Source: Caulobacter sp. BP25 | GTDB lineage: Bacteria; Pseudomonadota; Alphaproteobacteria; Caulobacterales; Caulobacteraceae | DNA: 64,000 nucleotides | NCBI RefSeq assembly: GCF_002737755.1 | Contig: NZ_PEGH01000018.1 | Coordinates: 620,001-684,000 of the forward strand | Direction of reading: 5' to 3' | Part shown: positions 52,247 through 60,427 of the stretch, piece by piece | How positions within the stretch are numbered: position 1 is the stretch's first letter | Layout: every line of letters begins with the position of its first letter | Translations under genes and position numbers: made by a program | Notes under the pieces: generated by a model | Seen by the model: the letters and a program-made list of their open reading frames with translations, nothing else | Told to the model about the DNA's origin: nothing | Database searches by the model: none

Positions 52247-53470
52247 ATGAGCGAGCCGTCGCCGATTGCCATGTCGGATGAGCCGCGGACGGGGGTGTCC
52301 GCGTCGCGGACGCGCGCGACCCTGCTCAAGCGCCTGGCCGACGTGGTCTGCCTGCCCGCCAGCCGCATCAACGCCTTCGAACGGGCCATGACCAGTGATC
52401 TGCTGGTCGAGCTGCTGCGCGACGCCAGCTTGGTCGAGCGCGAGCGGGTGTCGCGGCGCCTGGCCTTGGCGGGCGACCCGCCGGGGCCGCTGGTGCGCGT
52501 GCTGCTGCGCGATGCGCTGTCGGTGGCGCGCCCTCTGCTGGAGGAGGCGACGCAGCTTGGCGACGCGGACCTGATCGCCTGCCTCTATCAGGCCGGTCCC
52601 GAGCACCGCCGCCTGATCGCCCAGCGGCGAGGCGTCAGCGAGATCGTCACCGACGCCCTGATCGACATGGACGAGGAGGCCGTCGCCGAGGCGCTGCTGC
52701 GCAACGACCTGGCCCGGCTCAGCCACCACGGGGTGGAGCACCTGGTCGCGACCAGCCGCGACGCGCCGCACCTGGCGCCGCTGCTGCTGCGGCGGGCTGA
52801 GCTGCGGCCTAGCCACGCCTATGTCCTCTTCTGGTGGGCTGACGCCGAGACGCGGCTGAGCATCCTGCAGCGCTTCGCCCTGGCCCGGGACATTCTGGAG
52901 GACGCCGTCGCCGACATGCTGGGCGGAGGCGACGAACCGGCGTCGGAAGACATGCTGACGCGCAAGGCGCTCGACTTCATCGGCCGGCGTCAGCGCAATC
53001 TCGAGGCGGCGCGCAAGAGCCCGTTCCCCAGCCTGGAGGCGGCGATCGCGGCGGGCGAGGCCGACCTGACGCCGGAGATCGGCGAGGAGATCTCCTATCT
53101 GGCGGGATTGAAGCCTGTCACCGGCGCCAAGATCTTCACCGACCCCGGCGGCGAGCCTCTGGCCGTGCTGTGCAAGGCCGCTGGCTTGCCCAGGACCGCG
53201 TTGCGCGCCCTGTGGCGAGGGCTCCATCGTCAGGAGGTTGATCGCGGCGGCGCCACGGACCACGCTCTGGAGCGAGCGCTCGCCGCCCATGACGCCATCT
53301 CGGTCGATCGCGCCCAGACCGTGCTTCGCTACTGGAACTGGTCGCTGACCTCGGGGCTCTCGTCATCGTTGTTGAAAGCTTTGCGACAAGACGATGAAAG
53401 CGCAATCGACGAATACTCGAAAATCCAGCGCGCGGCGATGTTAGCGCTGTCTCGCGATTTCAGCCGTTAA
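52247..53470 (+). CDS. DUF2336 protein
   Basis: A 407-residue all-helical protein of the alphaproteobacterial DUF2336 family. It has repeated helical pairs (RRLALAGDPPGPLVRVLLRDALSV, QLGDADLIACLYQAG) suggesting HEAT-like repeats, a conserved block RRGVSEIVTDALIDMDEEAV, and no transmembrane segment. Function unknown. It lies immediately upstream of the second mucR gene, transcribed in the same direction but with a 227-base gap that has its own leader. Confidence 0.8.
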   Translation: MSEPSPIAMSDEPRTGVSASRTRATLLKRLADVVCLPASRINAFERAMTSDLLVELLRDASLVERERVSRRLALAGDPPGPLVRVLLRDALSVARPLLEEATQLGDADLIACLYQAGPEHRRLIAQRRGVSEIVTDALIDMDEEAVAEALLRNDLARLSHHGVEHLVATSRDAPHLAPLLLRRAELRPSHAYVLFWWADAETRLSILQRFALARDILEDAVADMLGGGDEPASEDMLTRKALDFIGRRQRNLEAARKSPFPSLEAAIAAGEADLTPEIGEEISYLAGLKPVTGAKIFTDPGGEPLAVLCKAAGLPRTALRALWRGLHRQEVDRGGATDHALERALAAHDAISVDRAQTVLRYWNWSLTSGLSSSLLKALRQDDESAIDEYSKIQRAAMLALSRDFSR

Positions 53471-53697
53471 CGGCCGGATATCATCGGTTTTTGATACGGC
53501 GTGTGTGTTACGTTCACGATGTCAACCTGCCTCGTACATCCTTCAATGGGTCGAGCCGCCTTTTTGAACACTGACTTTTTACAGCTGTTATCTTGAACGG
53601 TCCGTATTGCCCGGGGCGTCCATTCTTTGTATGCACGCCTCGACTGATATGTGAATCAGTCCGTATCAGCAAAACGATTGTCGACGGGCGAGGCCAT

Positions 53698-54117
53698 ATG
53701 GAAGATCAATCCGATCTGATTGAGATGACGGCGGGTATTGTTTCCGCCTATGTCGGCAACAACGTGGTTGCGACCGCTGACCTGCCCGCCTTGATCAAGC
53801 AAGTGCACCAAGCTCTGGCCACGGTGGGTTCGCCGGCCGCCGAGCCGCCCGCGCCGCCCAAGGAGCCCGCGGTTCCGATCAAGCGCTCGATCACGCCGGA
53901 CTACCTGATCTGCCTGGAAGACGGTCGCAAGTTTAAGTCGCTGAAGCGCCACCTGCGCACCAAGTACGACATGACCCCCGAGGACTATCGCGCCAAGTGG
54001 GGCCTGCCCAAAGATTACCCGATGGTCGCTCCGAACTACGCCGAGGCGCGTTCGAACCTGGCCAAGCAGATGGGCCTGGGCCAGGGCGGTCGGAAGCCGG
54101 CCCGCAAGGGCAAATAA
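53698..54117 (+). CDS. mucR2: MucR/Ros-family transcriptional regulator (second paralogue)
   Basis: A 139-residue paralogue of the protein at 32534, sharing LIEMTAGIVSAYVGNN, KRSITPDYLICLEDGRKFKSL and WGLPKDYPMVAPNYAEARSNLAK. Its zinc ligands are again incomplete but differently: Cys72, Asp75 and His85 are present, while the downstream histidines expected in Ros are replaced (RTKYDMTPE). The ATG at 53698 follows GGGCGAGG. The leader from 53471 is A/T-rich. In Caulobacter MucR1 and MucR2 act together to time G1-phase promoters; the number 2 is by position. Confidence 0.9.
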   Translation: MEDQSDLIEMTAGIVSAYVGNNVVATADLPALIKQVHQALATVGSPAAEPPAPPKEPAVPIKRSITPDYLICLEDGRKFKSLKRHLRTKYDMTPEDYRAKWGLPKDYPMVAPNYAEARSNLAKQMGLGQGGRKPARKGK

Positions 54118-54165
54118 CCGAGTCCGAACAGAAGCTTGGCTGGAGCGTGTCTTCCGGCCCGTCAG

Positions 54166-54198
54166 CGCCCGTCGTCCGAAACCGGATGGCGGGCGTTT
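54166..54198 (+). terminator. Hairpin after mucR2
   Basis: CGCCCG and TCCG in the left arm pair with CGGA and CGGGCG in the right arm around an AAAC loop, followed by TTT. It lies 48 bases after the mucR2 stop. Confidence 0.6.
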
Positions 54199-54319
54199 GC
54201 GTTCCTGTTGACTCTTTAAGGGAATCTTGTCGCGGCGCCCCTTTTTCACTTGCCCGCGATTCGTTCCTTAAGCGATAGTGAATCGAAGTGATTCCAAGGG
54301 CTTGTAGGGGACTCTGAAG

Positions 54320-54808
54320 ATGTCCGCGCAATTGAGCGCATCCGCTACTGCGGCGCGCGCTCACCAGGAGATGTTCGCCTATTGGGCGTCCCTCCGCCGG
54401 GGGGCTGGGCTCCCGGGGCGCGTGGATTTGCACCCCGCCAGCATGAAGCGCCTACTGCCCACCGTCAGCCTGATCGACGTCGTGCGCGAGCCGCGAGACT
54501 ACCGCCTGCGTCTGGCCGGCACCGGTCTCTACGGCGTCTACGGCCGGGAGATCACGGGCAAGGGGTTGTCCGAGGTCTACAACACCGCCGCGGCCGAGTA
54601 CTGGCGCAAGGAGCTGGACAAGGTGGTCGACGAGCGTCGGCCCAGCGTCGGCGTCCACAGCCTGGCCTGGCGCGGCGCGCCGCACATGTCGATCCTGTGG
54701 CTGCGCCTGCCGCTGGCCAGCAACGGCAAGGATGTCGACATGATCCTGGGCTACGACGCGGTGGTCGGCGCCCAGGTCGAGAGCAGCTCCGGCATCCGCG
54801 CGGCCTGA
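54320..54808 (+). CDS. PAS-domain (PAS_5) protein
   Basis: A 162-residue single PAS-like domain of the PAS_5 family found mainly in alphaproteobacteria. The pattern is an N-terminal helix (FAYWASLRRGAGLPGRVDL), then LPTVSLIDVVREPRDYRLRLAGTGL (read as strand-turn-strand), YGREITGKGLSEVY and a C-terminal sheet HMSILWLRLPLASNG. No output domain is present, so it may modulate another protein. The start follows GGGGACTCTGAAG. Confidence 0.85.
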   Translation: MSAQLSASATAARAHQEMFAYWASLRRGAGLPGRVDLHPASMKRLLPTVSLIDVVREPRDYRLRLAGTGLYGVYGREITGKGLSEVYNTAAAEYWRKELDKVVDERRPSVGVHSLAWRGAPHMSILWLRLPLASNGKDVDMILGYDAVVGAQVESSSGIRAA

Positions 54809-54828
54809 AAAGGGCTCGTGTCTACAGC

Positions 54829-55740
54829 CTACCCATTGAGGAAAGCCTCGACCTCGCGGCGGTTCGGCATCGACGGCGCCGCGCCGGACTTCTGCACCGA
54901 CAGGGCGGCGGCGGCGTTGGCCATCTCGACCGCCTCGCGTAGGTCCATATTGGCGGCCAGAGCGGCGGCCAAGGCGCCGCAGAAGCAGTCGCCCGCGCCC
55001 ACCGTGTCGATCGCCTTGACCTTGCGGCCCTCGACCAGGAAGGCTTCGTCGCGCCGCACGCCGGCCACGCCCGCCGCGCCCAGGGTGACGATGATCGTCT
55101 GGTCGGGGCGGCTCATCAGCTTGCGGGCCGCCTGCGAGACCTCCTCCAGCCGCACCGGCTCGTGGTCCAGCTTGGCGTAGGTCGCCAGCTCGGTCTGGTT
55201 CAGGATCAGGATATCGGTCAGCGGGAACAGCGCCGCGCCCTGCGGTAGGGCCGGGGCGGCGTTCAGGATGCGCAGGGCGCCCTTGGTCGCGCCCGCGCGG
55301 AACAGCGCCTCGATCGCCGTCGGCGGCGTTTCCAGCTGGCACAGCAGGACGCGCTCGCCATCCAGCGTGGCGCTGGCCGCCTGCTGCGGCGTCACCAGCG
55401 CGTTGGCGCCCGCGGTGACCACGATCATGTTCTCGCCGCTGGCGCCGACCCAGACATGGGCCTGGCCGGTCGGAGCGTCCTCAAGCTCCAGCACGTCGCC
55501 GACCTGGACGCCATAGCCCGTCAGCTTCGCTTTCAGGCCTATGCCGCTGTCGTCCTGGCCGACCGCGCCCATCAGGCGGGTGGGGGCGCCCATCCGCGCT
55601 GCGGCGACGGCCTGGTTGGCGCCCTTGCCGCCCAGGAACAGCTCTAGCGACCGTCCGGCCACGGTCTCGCCCGGACGCGGCAGGTCGTCGACCCGGGCGA
55701 TCGCGTCAAGATTGATGGAGCCGAGAACAAATACCGTCAT
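54829..55740 (-). CDS. rbsK: Ribokinase (PfkB family)
   Basis: Phosphorylates D-ribose (or a related pentose) to ribose 5-phosphate. The 303-residue protein has the PfkB N-terminal signature GGKGANQAVAAARMG (about 37-51) and the C-terminal ATP/catalytic signature DTVGAGDCFCGALAAAL with catalytic Asp251. Sugar-contact residues GSINLD near the start suit ribose kinases. No ribose transporter is adjacent, so the substrate is inferred. It is convergent with the PAS gene and downstream of fliP on the same strand. Confidence 0.88.
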   Translation of the reverse strand: MTVFVLGSINLDAIARVDDLPRPGETVAGRSLELFLGGKGANQAVAAARMGAPTRLMGAVGQDDSGIGLKAKLTGYGVQVGDVLELEDAPTGQAHVWVGASGENMIVVTAGANALVTPQQAASATLDGERVLLCQLETPPTAIEALFRAGATKGALRILNAAPALPQGAALFPLTDILILNQTELATYAKLDHEPVRLEEVSQAARKLMSRPDQTIIVTLGAAGVAGVRRDEAFLVEGRKVKAIDTVGAGDCFCGALAAALAANMDLREAVEMANAAAALSVQKSGAAPSMPNRREVEAFLNG

Positions 55741-55782
55741 GGTCGTCTTCTGGATCGTCTTCTGGTCGTTTGGCTATAGGGG

Positions 55783-56580
55783 CTAGCCGCCGGCGCCGCG
55801 CTGGAAGCTTTCGACCAGGCTGCCGGCGACGAGTCGCCAACCGTCCACTAGCACGAAGAAGATCAGCTTGAACGGAAGACTGATCGCGGCCGGCGGCAAC
55901 ATCATCATACCCATGCTCATCAGCACGCTGGCCACGACCAGGTCGATGACCAGGAAGGGGATGAACAGCAGGAAGCCGATCTCGAAGGCGCGCTTCAGCT
56001 CAGAGATCATGAAGGCGGGCGTGACCACTTGGATCGGCGTTTCCTCGGCGGTCCTGGGCTGGGGGATCTTGGACAGGCGCACGAACAGGGCCAGATCGTC
56101 GCGATCCACCTGGCTGAGCATGAACTGCTTCACGGGGCCGCTGGCCGCGTCGAAGGCTTCCGGCAGCTCCATCTGCTTGTCCAGCAGCGGCTTGATGCCG
56201 GCGTCGTAGGAGCGCTCGAAGGTCGGGCCCATGACGATGGCGGTCAGGAACAGCGCCAGGCTGATGATCACCGGGTTGGGCGGGCTGGATTGCACGCCGA
56301 TAGCGGTGCGCAAGAGGCCCAGGACCACCACGATCCGCACGAACGAGGTGGTCATGATCACGATCGACGGCGCCAGCGACAGCACCGTCATCAGGGCGAC
56401 CAGCTGCACCACGCGGTCGGTCAGGCCCGCGCCCGTGCCCAGGTTGATGTTCACCGCCGACTGAGCCATGGCCGCGGCCGGCATGATCGCGCAGGCGATG
56501 GCGGCCAGGACCGAGATGATCGCGGCGCGACGCAGGTCTTCCGTTTTGGCGCCCGTCACGGATTTGAGCAGATCGCGCAT
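55783..56580 (-). CDS. fliP: Flagellar export gate protein FliP
   Basis: FliP is the pore-forming membrane subunit of the flagellar export apparatus. The 265 residues contain a cleavable signal (AAAMAQS near 40), the family block LAPSIVIMTTSFVRIVVVLGLLR, the FMLSQV-type loop, and the signature block IGFLLFIPFLVIDLVVASVLMSMGMMMLPPAAISLPFKLIFF (in its helix parts). It overlaps fliO by one base (TGATG), so translation is coupled. Confidence 0.97.
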   Translation of the reverse strand: MRDLLKSVTGAKTEDLRRAAIISVLAAIACAIMPAAAMAQSAVNINLGTGAGLTDRVVQLVALMTVLSLAPSIVIMTTSFVRIVVVLGLLRTAIGVQSSPPNPVIISLALFLTAIVMGPTFERSYDAGIKPLLDKQMELPEAFDAASGPVKQFMLSQVDRDDLALFVRLSKIPQPRTAEETPIQVVTPAFMISELKRAFEIGFLLFIPFLVIDLVVASVLMSMGMMMLPPAAISLPFKLIFFVLVDGWRLVAGSLVESFQRGAGG

Positions 56581-56900
56581 CAGGCCACAGGCTCCGGAGC
56601 GGAAACGGAAGCGGAAACCGAGGGAAGCGGGGCGGGGGCGGGCGCCGGCGTCCAGTCCAGCAGCTTGCCATCGCCCAGCAGCACCAGGCGCTCCTGGCCG
56701 TCCAGGCTGACCACCAGCAGGCGGCGCGTGGGGTCCAGCGCCAGGCTTTCGACGACTCTCAGGCGGCGATCCTGGCGCGCGGCGACCATGCGGCCCACCG
56801 CGTCGGGCCCGAACTTGCGCAAAGCCCAGGCGGCCAGGCCGATCAGGCCCAGGGTGATCGCCAGCGCCGCCAGGGCGCGGATGAATTCTATGACGGGCAT
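56580..56900 (-). CDS. fliO: Flagellar biosynthesis protein FliO
   Basis: FliO helps assemble FliP in the export gate. The 106-residue protein has one N-terminal membrane helix (FIRALAALAITLGLIGLAAW) followed by a small cytoplasmic domain RRLRVVESLALDPTRRLLVVSLDGQERLVLL, diagnostic of FliO, and a Pro/Ala/Ser tail. Position directly before fliP, with overlapping stop/start, supports it. The ATG at 56900 removes a 15-residue upstream extension. First gene of the fliOP operon, behind the CtrA box at 56967. Confidence 0.9.
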   Translation of the reverse strand: MPVIEFIRALAALAITLGLIGLAAWALRKFGPDAVGRMVAARQDRRLRVVESLALDPTRRLLVVSLDGQERLVLLGDGKLLDWTPAPAPAPLPSVSASVSAPEPVA

Positions 56901-56966
56901 GATGGCCGAGCGAGACAAGATGGCGCAGGGAAAGGCCCCCGACACCCCTGATGTGCCTGAGGGTTC

Positions 56967-56981
56967 TTAATGTCGAATTAA
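56967..56981. promoter_or_regulatory. Perfect CtrA box between fliO and flgB
   Basis: TTAA-TGTCGAA-TTAA has both half-sites and the seven-base spacer of the canonical CtrA site. It lies between two divergent early flagellar operons, 67 bases from the fliO start and 25 bases from the flgB start, and could serve both. Confidence 0.85.
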
Positions 56982-57005
56982 CCCTGTTTCTTCACCATGA
57001 TCGCC

Positions 57006-57449
57006 ATGGGTCCGGATGACATTCCTCTTTTCGGCATGCTCAAGAGCCGCCTCGGCTATCTGTCCGAGCGCCAGAAGCTTGTCGCCCAGAACGTGGCCAA
57101 CGGCGACACCGCTGGCTATCGGCCCAAGGACCTCAAGCCTTTCAGCTTCCAGGCTTCGTTGATGAACCAGGCCTCGGGCGCGGTCTATCGCGGCGGGCCG
57201 GCCGCGCCGACCAACGGCGTGCGGATGATCGCCACCACGGCCTCGCACCTGGCGCCGTCCAAGGTTCCGGCCCCCTGGCGCTCGGCGGCCGGAACCGATT
57301 CGGAAGTCACCCTCGACGGCAACGCCGTGACGCTCGAGGACCAGATGATCAAGATGACCGACGCGCGCATGAACTACGACGCGGCGATCAGCTTCTACCA
57401 GAAATCCATGACCATGCTGCGCATGGCGGCGCGCAAGCCGGGCGGTTGA
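57006..57449 (+). CDS. flgB: Flagellar basal-body rod protein FlgB
   Basis: FlgB is the proximal rod subunit. The 147 residues hold the rod motif LSERQKLVAQNVANGDTAGYRPKDLKPF at about 18-45 (here in overlapping halves LSERQKLVAQN and VANGDTAGYRPKD) and a C-terminal helix SFYQKSMTMLRMAARK. The conserved leader MGPDDIPLFGMLKSRLGYL suggests the ATG at 57006; an ATG at 56997 would add three residues. Neither has a visible ribosome site, and with a CtrA box only 25 bases upstream the message may be leaderless. First of flgB-flgC-fliE. Confidence 0.93.
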   Translation: MGPDDIPLFGMLKSRLGYLSERQKLVAQNVANGDTAGYRPKDLKPFSFQASLMNQASGAVYRGGPAAPTNGVRMIATTASHLAPSKVPAPWRSAAGTDSEVTLDGNAVTLEDQMIKMTDARMNYDAAISFYQKSMTMLRMAARKPGG

Positions 57450-57460
57450 GGAGCTAAGCG

Positions 57461-57880
57461 ATGCCGGAGATCAAGTCCCAGCCGATGGCGGCCATGTCCG
57501 TGGCCGCGTCCGCCCTCCGCGCTCAGCAGGGCCGGATGCGGGTCATCGCCGAGAACATCGCCAACGCCAATTCGACGGCGGTCACGCCCGGCGGCGATCC
57601 CTATCGCCGGCAGGTGCCGATCTTCCGGCCGACCAAGGTGCAGGGCGCCGAGGGCGTTCAGATGGCCCGCGTCGATCCCGACCAGAGCGCCTTCAAGACC
57701 GAGTACGACCCGGGCAACCCGGCCGCCGACGCCAACGGCTACGTCAAGCTGCCGAACGTCAACTCGCTGATCGAGTCCTTGGACATGAAGGAGGCGCAGC
57801 GCGCCTACGAAGCCAATCTCAACGTCATCGAGACGGCGCGCGTGATGGAATCGCGCACCCTCGACATCCTCAAGAAGTAG
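57461..57880 (+). CDS. flgC: Flagellar basal-body rod protein FlgC
   Basis: Proximal rod subunit, 139 residues. The axial-protein motif IAENIANANSTAVTPGGDPYRRQ appears at about 28-50 (IAENIANANS and GGDPYRRQ), and the C-terminal helix EAQRAYEANLNVIETARVM is diagnostic of FlgC. It starts 11 bases after flgB and ends 10 bases before fliE. Confidence 0.96.
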   Translation: MPEIKSQPMAAMSVAASALRAQQGRMRVIAENIANANSTAVTPGGDPYRRQVPIFRPTKVQGAEGVQMARVDPDQSAFKTEYDPGNPAADANGYVKLPNVNSLIESLDMKEAQRAYEANLNVIETARVMESRTLDILKK

Positions 57881-57890
57881 GGGCTAGGCC

Positions 57891-58202
57891 ATGATTACCG
57901 CGCTCGCCGCCGCCAAGGCCTACGCCAGCTCCGGCGCGATGTCGGTCGGAACCGTTGGTTCGATCGGCGGCTCGCAGAACAAGGGGATCGACTTCGGCGA
58001 TCTGTTGAAGTCGGCCATGACCGACGCGGCCCGCACCTCGAAGGTCGCTGAGCACAGGATCGCCGACCAGGTCGCCGGCAAGGCCGAACTGATCGACGTG
58101 GTCACCGCCATCAGCTCGGCCGAGGCCAGCCTGGAGACGGTGATGTCCGTCCGCGACCAGGTGATCTCGGCCTACCAGGAAATCATGCGGATGCCGATCT
58201 AG
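57891..58202 (+). CDS. fliE: Flagellar hook-basal body protein FliE
   Basis: FliE links the MS ring to the rod. The 103-residue protein has [21 protein letters not shown] and the C-terminal motif [23 protein letters not shown] typical of the family. Last gene of the flgBC-fliE operon. Its stop codon reads TAGAGC, the same string that begins the palindromic repeats elsewhere in the window, though no full repeat follows. Confidence 0.95.
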   Translation: MITALAAAKAYASSGAMSVGTVGSIGGSQNKGIDFGDLLKSAMTDAARTSKVAEHRIADQVAGKAELIDVVTAISSAEASLETVMSVRDQVISAYQEIMRMPI

Positions 58203-58222
58203 AGCTTCCGCATGTCCCGGCA

Positions 58223-59206
58223 TCAGCGGCTCAGGGCCAGCGCCAGCTGGGCGTAGAGCGGGATGCCCAGCAGGATGTTGAACGGGAAGGTCACGCCCAG
58301 CGACAGCGTCAGGCAAAGGCCGACGTCCGCCTTGGGCAGGGTCAACCGGATGGCCGCCGGCGCGGCGATGTAGGACGCCGATCCGGCCAGGGCCGCCAAG
58401 GCCGCCAGCTCGCCGCCGCGCAGGCCGACCAGGGAGCCCAGCGCCAGCGCCAAGGACGCGCCGACCAGGGGCAGAACAACGCCCATCGCCACGACCGTCG
58501 GCCGAACCTCGCGCCAGGCCCGCAGCCGCTCGGCCGCCGTCACGCCCAGCTCCAGCAGGAACAGGCACAGCACGCCCTGGAACATTGGGCCCACAAAGAC
58601 ATCCAGCTTGGCCGCGCTGGGCGCGGGAGCCGCGAGGCCGATCGCGAAGCTGCCCAGCAGGACCACGGCGGCCGGGTTCAACAGCGCCTCGTGCAGCAGC
58701 TTGCCGGTCGAGGCCGAGCGCGCCTCGCCTGGCGACATCATCTTGGCCATGATCACGGCGACCAGGATCCCAGGGGTCTCCATCAGCGCCAAGACGGCCG
58801 ACATGTAACCGGCGGGCGCGTGGCCGATCGAGCTCAGATAGCTTTGCGCCGCCGCGAAGGTCACCACCGACACCGAACCGTAGTGGGCCGCCACCGCGGC
58901 GCTGTTCAGCGTCGTCAGCCCCGCGCGGCGCAGCGCGGCATAGGCCAGGACTGGCATCAGCAGGGCCAGGGCCAGACCCGCCAGGCCGGCGCTGATGAAG
59001 GTCGGGTCCAGGCCGTGGGCGCGCGCCTCGGCCCCGCCTTTGAAGCCAATGCACAGCATCAGATAGATCGACAGGAGGCTCATGGCCCCCTTGGGCAGCC
59101 GAAGCGGCGAACCGGCCAAGGCCGCGCCCGCCCCCAGCACGAAGAACAGCACCGCCGGTTGGGTGAGGTTGCCGGCAGCCTGCGCCAGACTCTGGGTCAA
59201 ATCCAT
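58223..59206 (-). CDS. SbtA-like sodium-dependent bicarbonate transporter
   Basis: A 327-residue membrane protein with about ten helices in two inverted halves, matching the SbtA/DUF897 family: VLFFVLGAGAALAGSPLRLP at the start, LSIYLMLCIGFKGG, AAHYGSVSVVTFAAA (the conserved GSVSxVT) and the second-half repeat GVLCLFLLELGVTAAERLR and GSASYIAAPAAIR. Cyanobacterial SbtA imports bicarbonate with sodium; no PII-like SbtB partner is encoded nearby, so the substrate here is unproven. Divergent from a LysR regulator. Confidence 0.85.
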   Translation of the reverse strand: MDLTQSLAQAAGNLTQPAVLFFVLGAGAALAGSPLRLPKGAMSLLSIYLMLCIGFKGGAEARAHGLDPTFISAGLAGLALALLMPVLAYAALRRAGLTTLNSAAVAAHYGSVSVVTFAAAQSYLSSIGHAPAGYMSAVLALMETPGILVAVIMAKMMSPGEARSASTGKLLHEALLNPAAVVLLGSFAIGLAAPAPSAAKLDVFVGPMFQGVLCLFLLELGVTAAERLRAWREVRPTVVAMGVVLPLVGASLALALGSLVGLRGGELAALAALAGSASYIAAPAAIRLTLPKADVGLCLTLSLGVTFPFNILLGIPLYAQLALALSR

Positions 59207-59272
59207 CTCATAGCGTCCTTGGCGCGCCCCCCGTCGAGGCGCGCCGGTCCTCTAGTCATGCCCGAGCAATTC

Positions 59273-59299
59273 GATAAGATAATTCATCGCATCGTTATC
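59273..59299. promoter_or_regulatory. Dyad between the sbtA-like and lysR genes
   Basis: GATAA at 59273-59277 and TTATC at 59295-59299 flank an A/T-rich 17-base centre in the 118-base divergent region. LysR proteins usually bind such interrupted dyads close to their own start, so this is a candidate autoregulatory and activation site. Confidence 0.35.
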
Positions 59300-59324
59300 A
59301 TGAAGAAATGCAATAGTTGGCCGA

Positions 59325-60197
59325 ATGCCCAGCACCACGAATCTCGATCTCGACCTGATCCGGGCCTTCGTCATGGTCAGCGACAGCCGCAGCTTCACCC
59401 GCGCGGGCGAGCGCCTGGGTCGATCTCAGTCGGCCGTCAGCCTGCAGGTCCGCCGGCTGGAGCACTTGATCGGCGAACCTCTGTTCCAGCGTGACGCGCG
59501 CCGGGTCAGCCTGACCGACAAGGGCGAGGTGTTCCTGGCCCAGGCGCGGCGGCTTTTGCGGGTCAATGACGACATCGTCGCGGCCCTGGCGGCCGACGAG
59601 GTCGAGGGCGAGGTGCGGCTGGGTGCGCCCGAGGACTTCGCCACCGCCCACCTGCCTGAGGTGCTGGGCGCCTTCGCCCGCAGCCACCCCCGCATCGCCC
59701 TGTCGGTGACCTGCGACCTGACGCTTCGGCTGCTGGACCGGATGAGCGCCGGAGAGCTGGATCTGGCCCTGGTCAAGCGCGAGCCGCTGGGCGGCGAACT
59801 GGGCGTGCGGGTTTGGCGCGAGCCTCTGGTCTGGGTGGGGCGTGACGGCGACGACCTGGCCTCCAGCAAGGTGGTCTCGCTGATCGCGGCGCCGTCGCCC
59901 TGCGTCTATCGCCGACGGGCGACCTCGGCGCTGGACGAGGCGGGGCGGGCGTGGCGCATCGCCTATACCAGCCCCTCGGTGGCCGGGCAGCTGGCGGCGC
60001 TGCGGGCGGGGCTGGGCGTCTCGGTGTTGCCGCGCGCCATGGCCCCGGATGACCTGGCGATCCTCAGCGTTGGCGCGCCGCCTCTGGCCGACGGCGAGAT
60101 CGCTCTGATCCGCAACCGCGAGGCCGGCCCCGCCGCCGACCGCCTGGCCGAGCACGTGCTGGCGGCGCTGGATCGCGCGGTCGCTCATCGGGGCTGA
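59325..60197 (+). CDS. LysR-family transcriptional regulator
   Basis: A 290-residue LysR-type regulator. The helix-turn-helix is FVMVSDSRSFTRAGERLGRSQSAVSLQVRRLE at about 15-46 (in parts), followed by the usual linker and a periplasmic-binding-like effector domain (GEVRLGAPEDF, then RIALSVTCDLTLRLLDRM). Divergent gene order with the SbtA-like transporter suggests it controls that gene. The ATG at 59325 gives the standard N-terminus. Confidence 0.92.
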   Translation: MPSTTNLDLDLIRAFVMVSDSRSFTRAGERLGRSQSAVSLQVRRLEHLIGEPLFQRDARRVSLTDKGEVFLAQARRLLRVNDDIVAALAADEVEGEVRLGAPEDFATAHLPEVLGAFARSHPRIALSVTCDLTLRLLDRMSAGELDLALVKREPLGGELGVRVWREPLVWVGRDGDDLASSKVVSLIAAPSPCVYRRRATSALDEAGRAWRIAYTSPSVAGQLAALRAGLGVSVLPRAMAPDDLAILSVGAPPLADGEIALIRNREAGPAADRLAEHVLAALDRAVAHRG

Positions 60198-60204
60198 CTG
60201 GACG

Positions 60205-60235
60205 AAAAAAGAGGCCGCGCCCAGGGGACGCGGCC
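60205..60235 (-). terminator. Intrinsic terminator serving the minus strand
   Basis: On the minus strand GGCCGCG-9 bases-CGCGGCC is followed by TCTTTTTT, a good intrinsic terminator 40 bases beyond the stop of the small membrane protein gene. Read on the plus strand it could also end lysR, but without the T-run. Confidence 0.8.
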
Positions 60236-60274
60236 TTCAAGTCGCTCGGGGGAGAAAAAGCAAAAACGCTACGC

Positions 60275-60427
60275 TCACAGACCCAGGAAGGCGCGCGTGG
60301 CCGACAACAGTCCGCCCCAGACGATCACGTTCAGCACGGCCGCGACGAACACCGCCACGCCCAGCGGCCACTGGCGTGGCTGGCGGGCGCGGGCGTCGAA
60401 CGGACGGGTCTGAGACGCTAGAGGCAT
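60275..60427 (-). CDS. Small single-pass membrane protein (50 residues)
   Basis: A 50-residue reading frame: basic N-terminus MPLASQTRPFDARARQPRQW, a hydrophobic helix PLGVAVFVAAVLNVIVWGGL and a short tail LSATRAFLGL. The Shine-Dalgarno AAGGAG lies six bases before the ATG, the best ribosome site in this part of the window, and a terminator with a T-run follows 40 bases after the stop. The positive-inside rule puts the N-terminus in the cytoplasm. Too short for routine gene calling and without recognisable family. Neighbours: lysR (convergent) and hutH (same strand, downstream of it). Confidence 0.75.
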   Translation of the reverse strand: MPLASQTRPFDARARQPRQWPLGVAVFVAAVLNVIVWGGLLSATRAFLGL

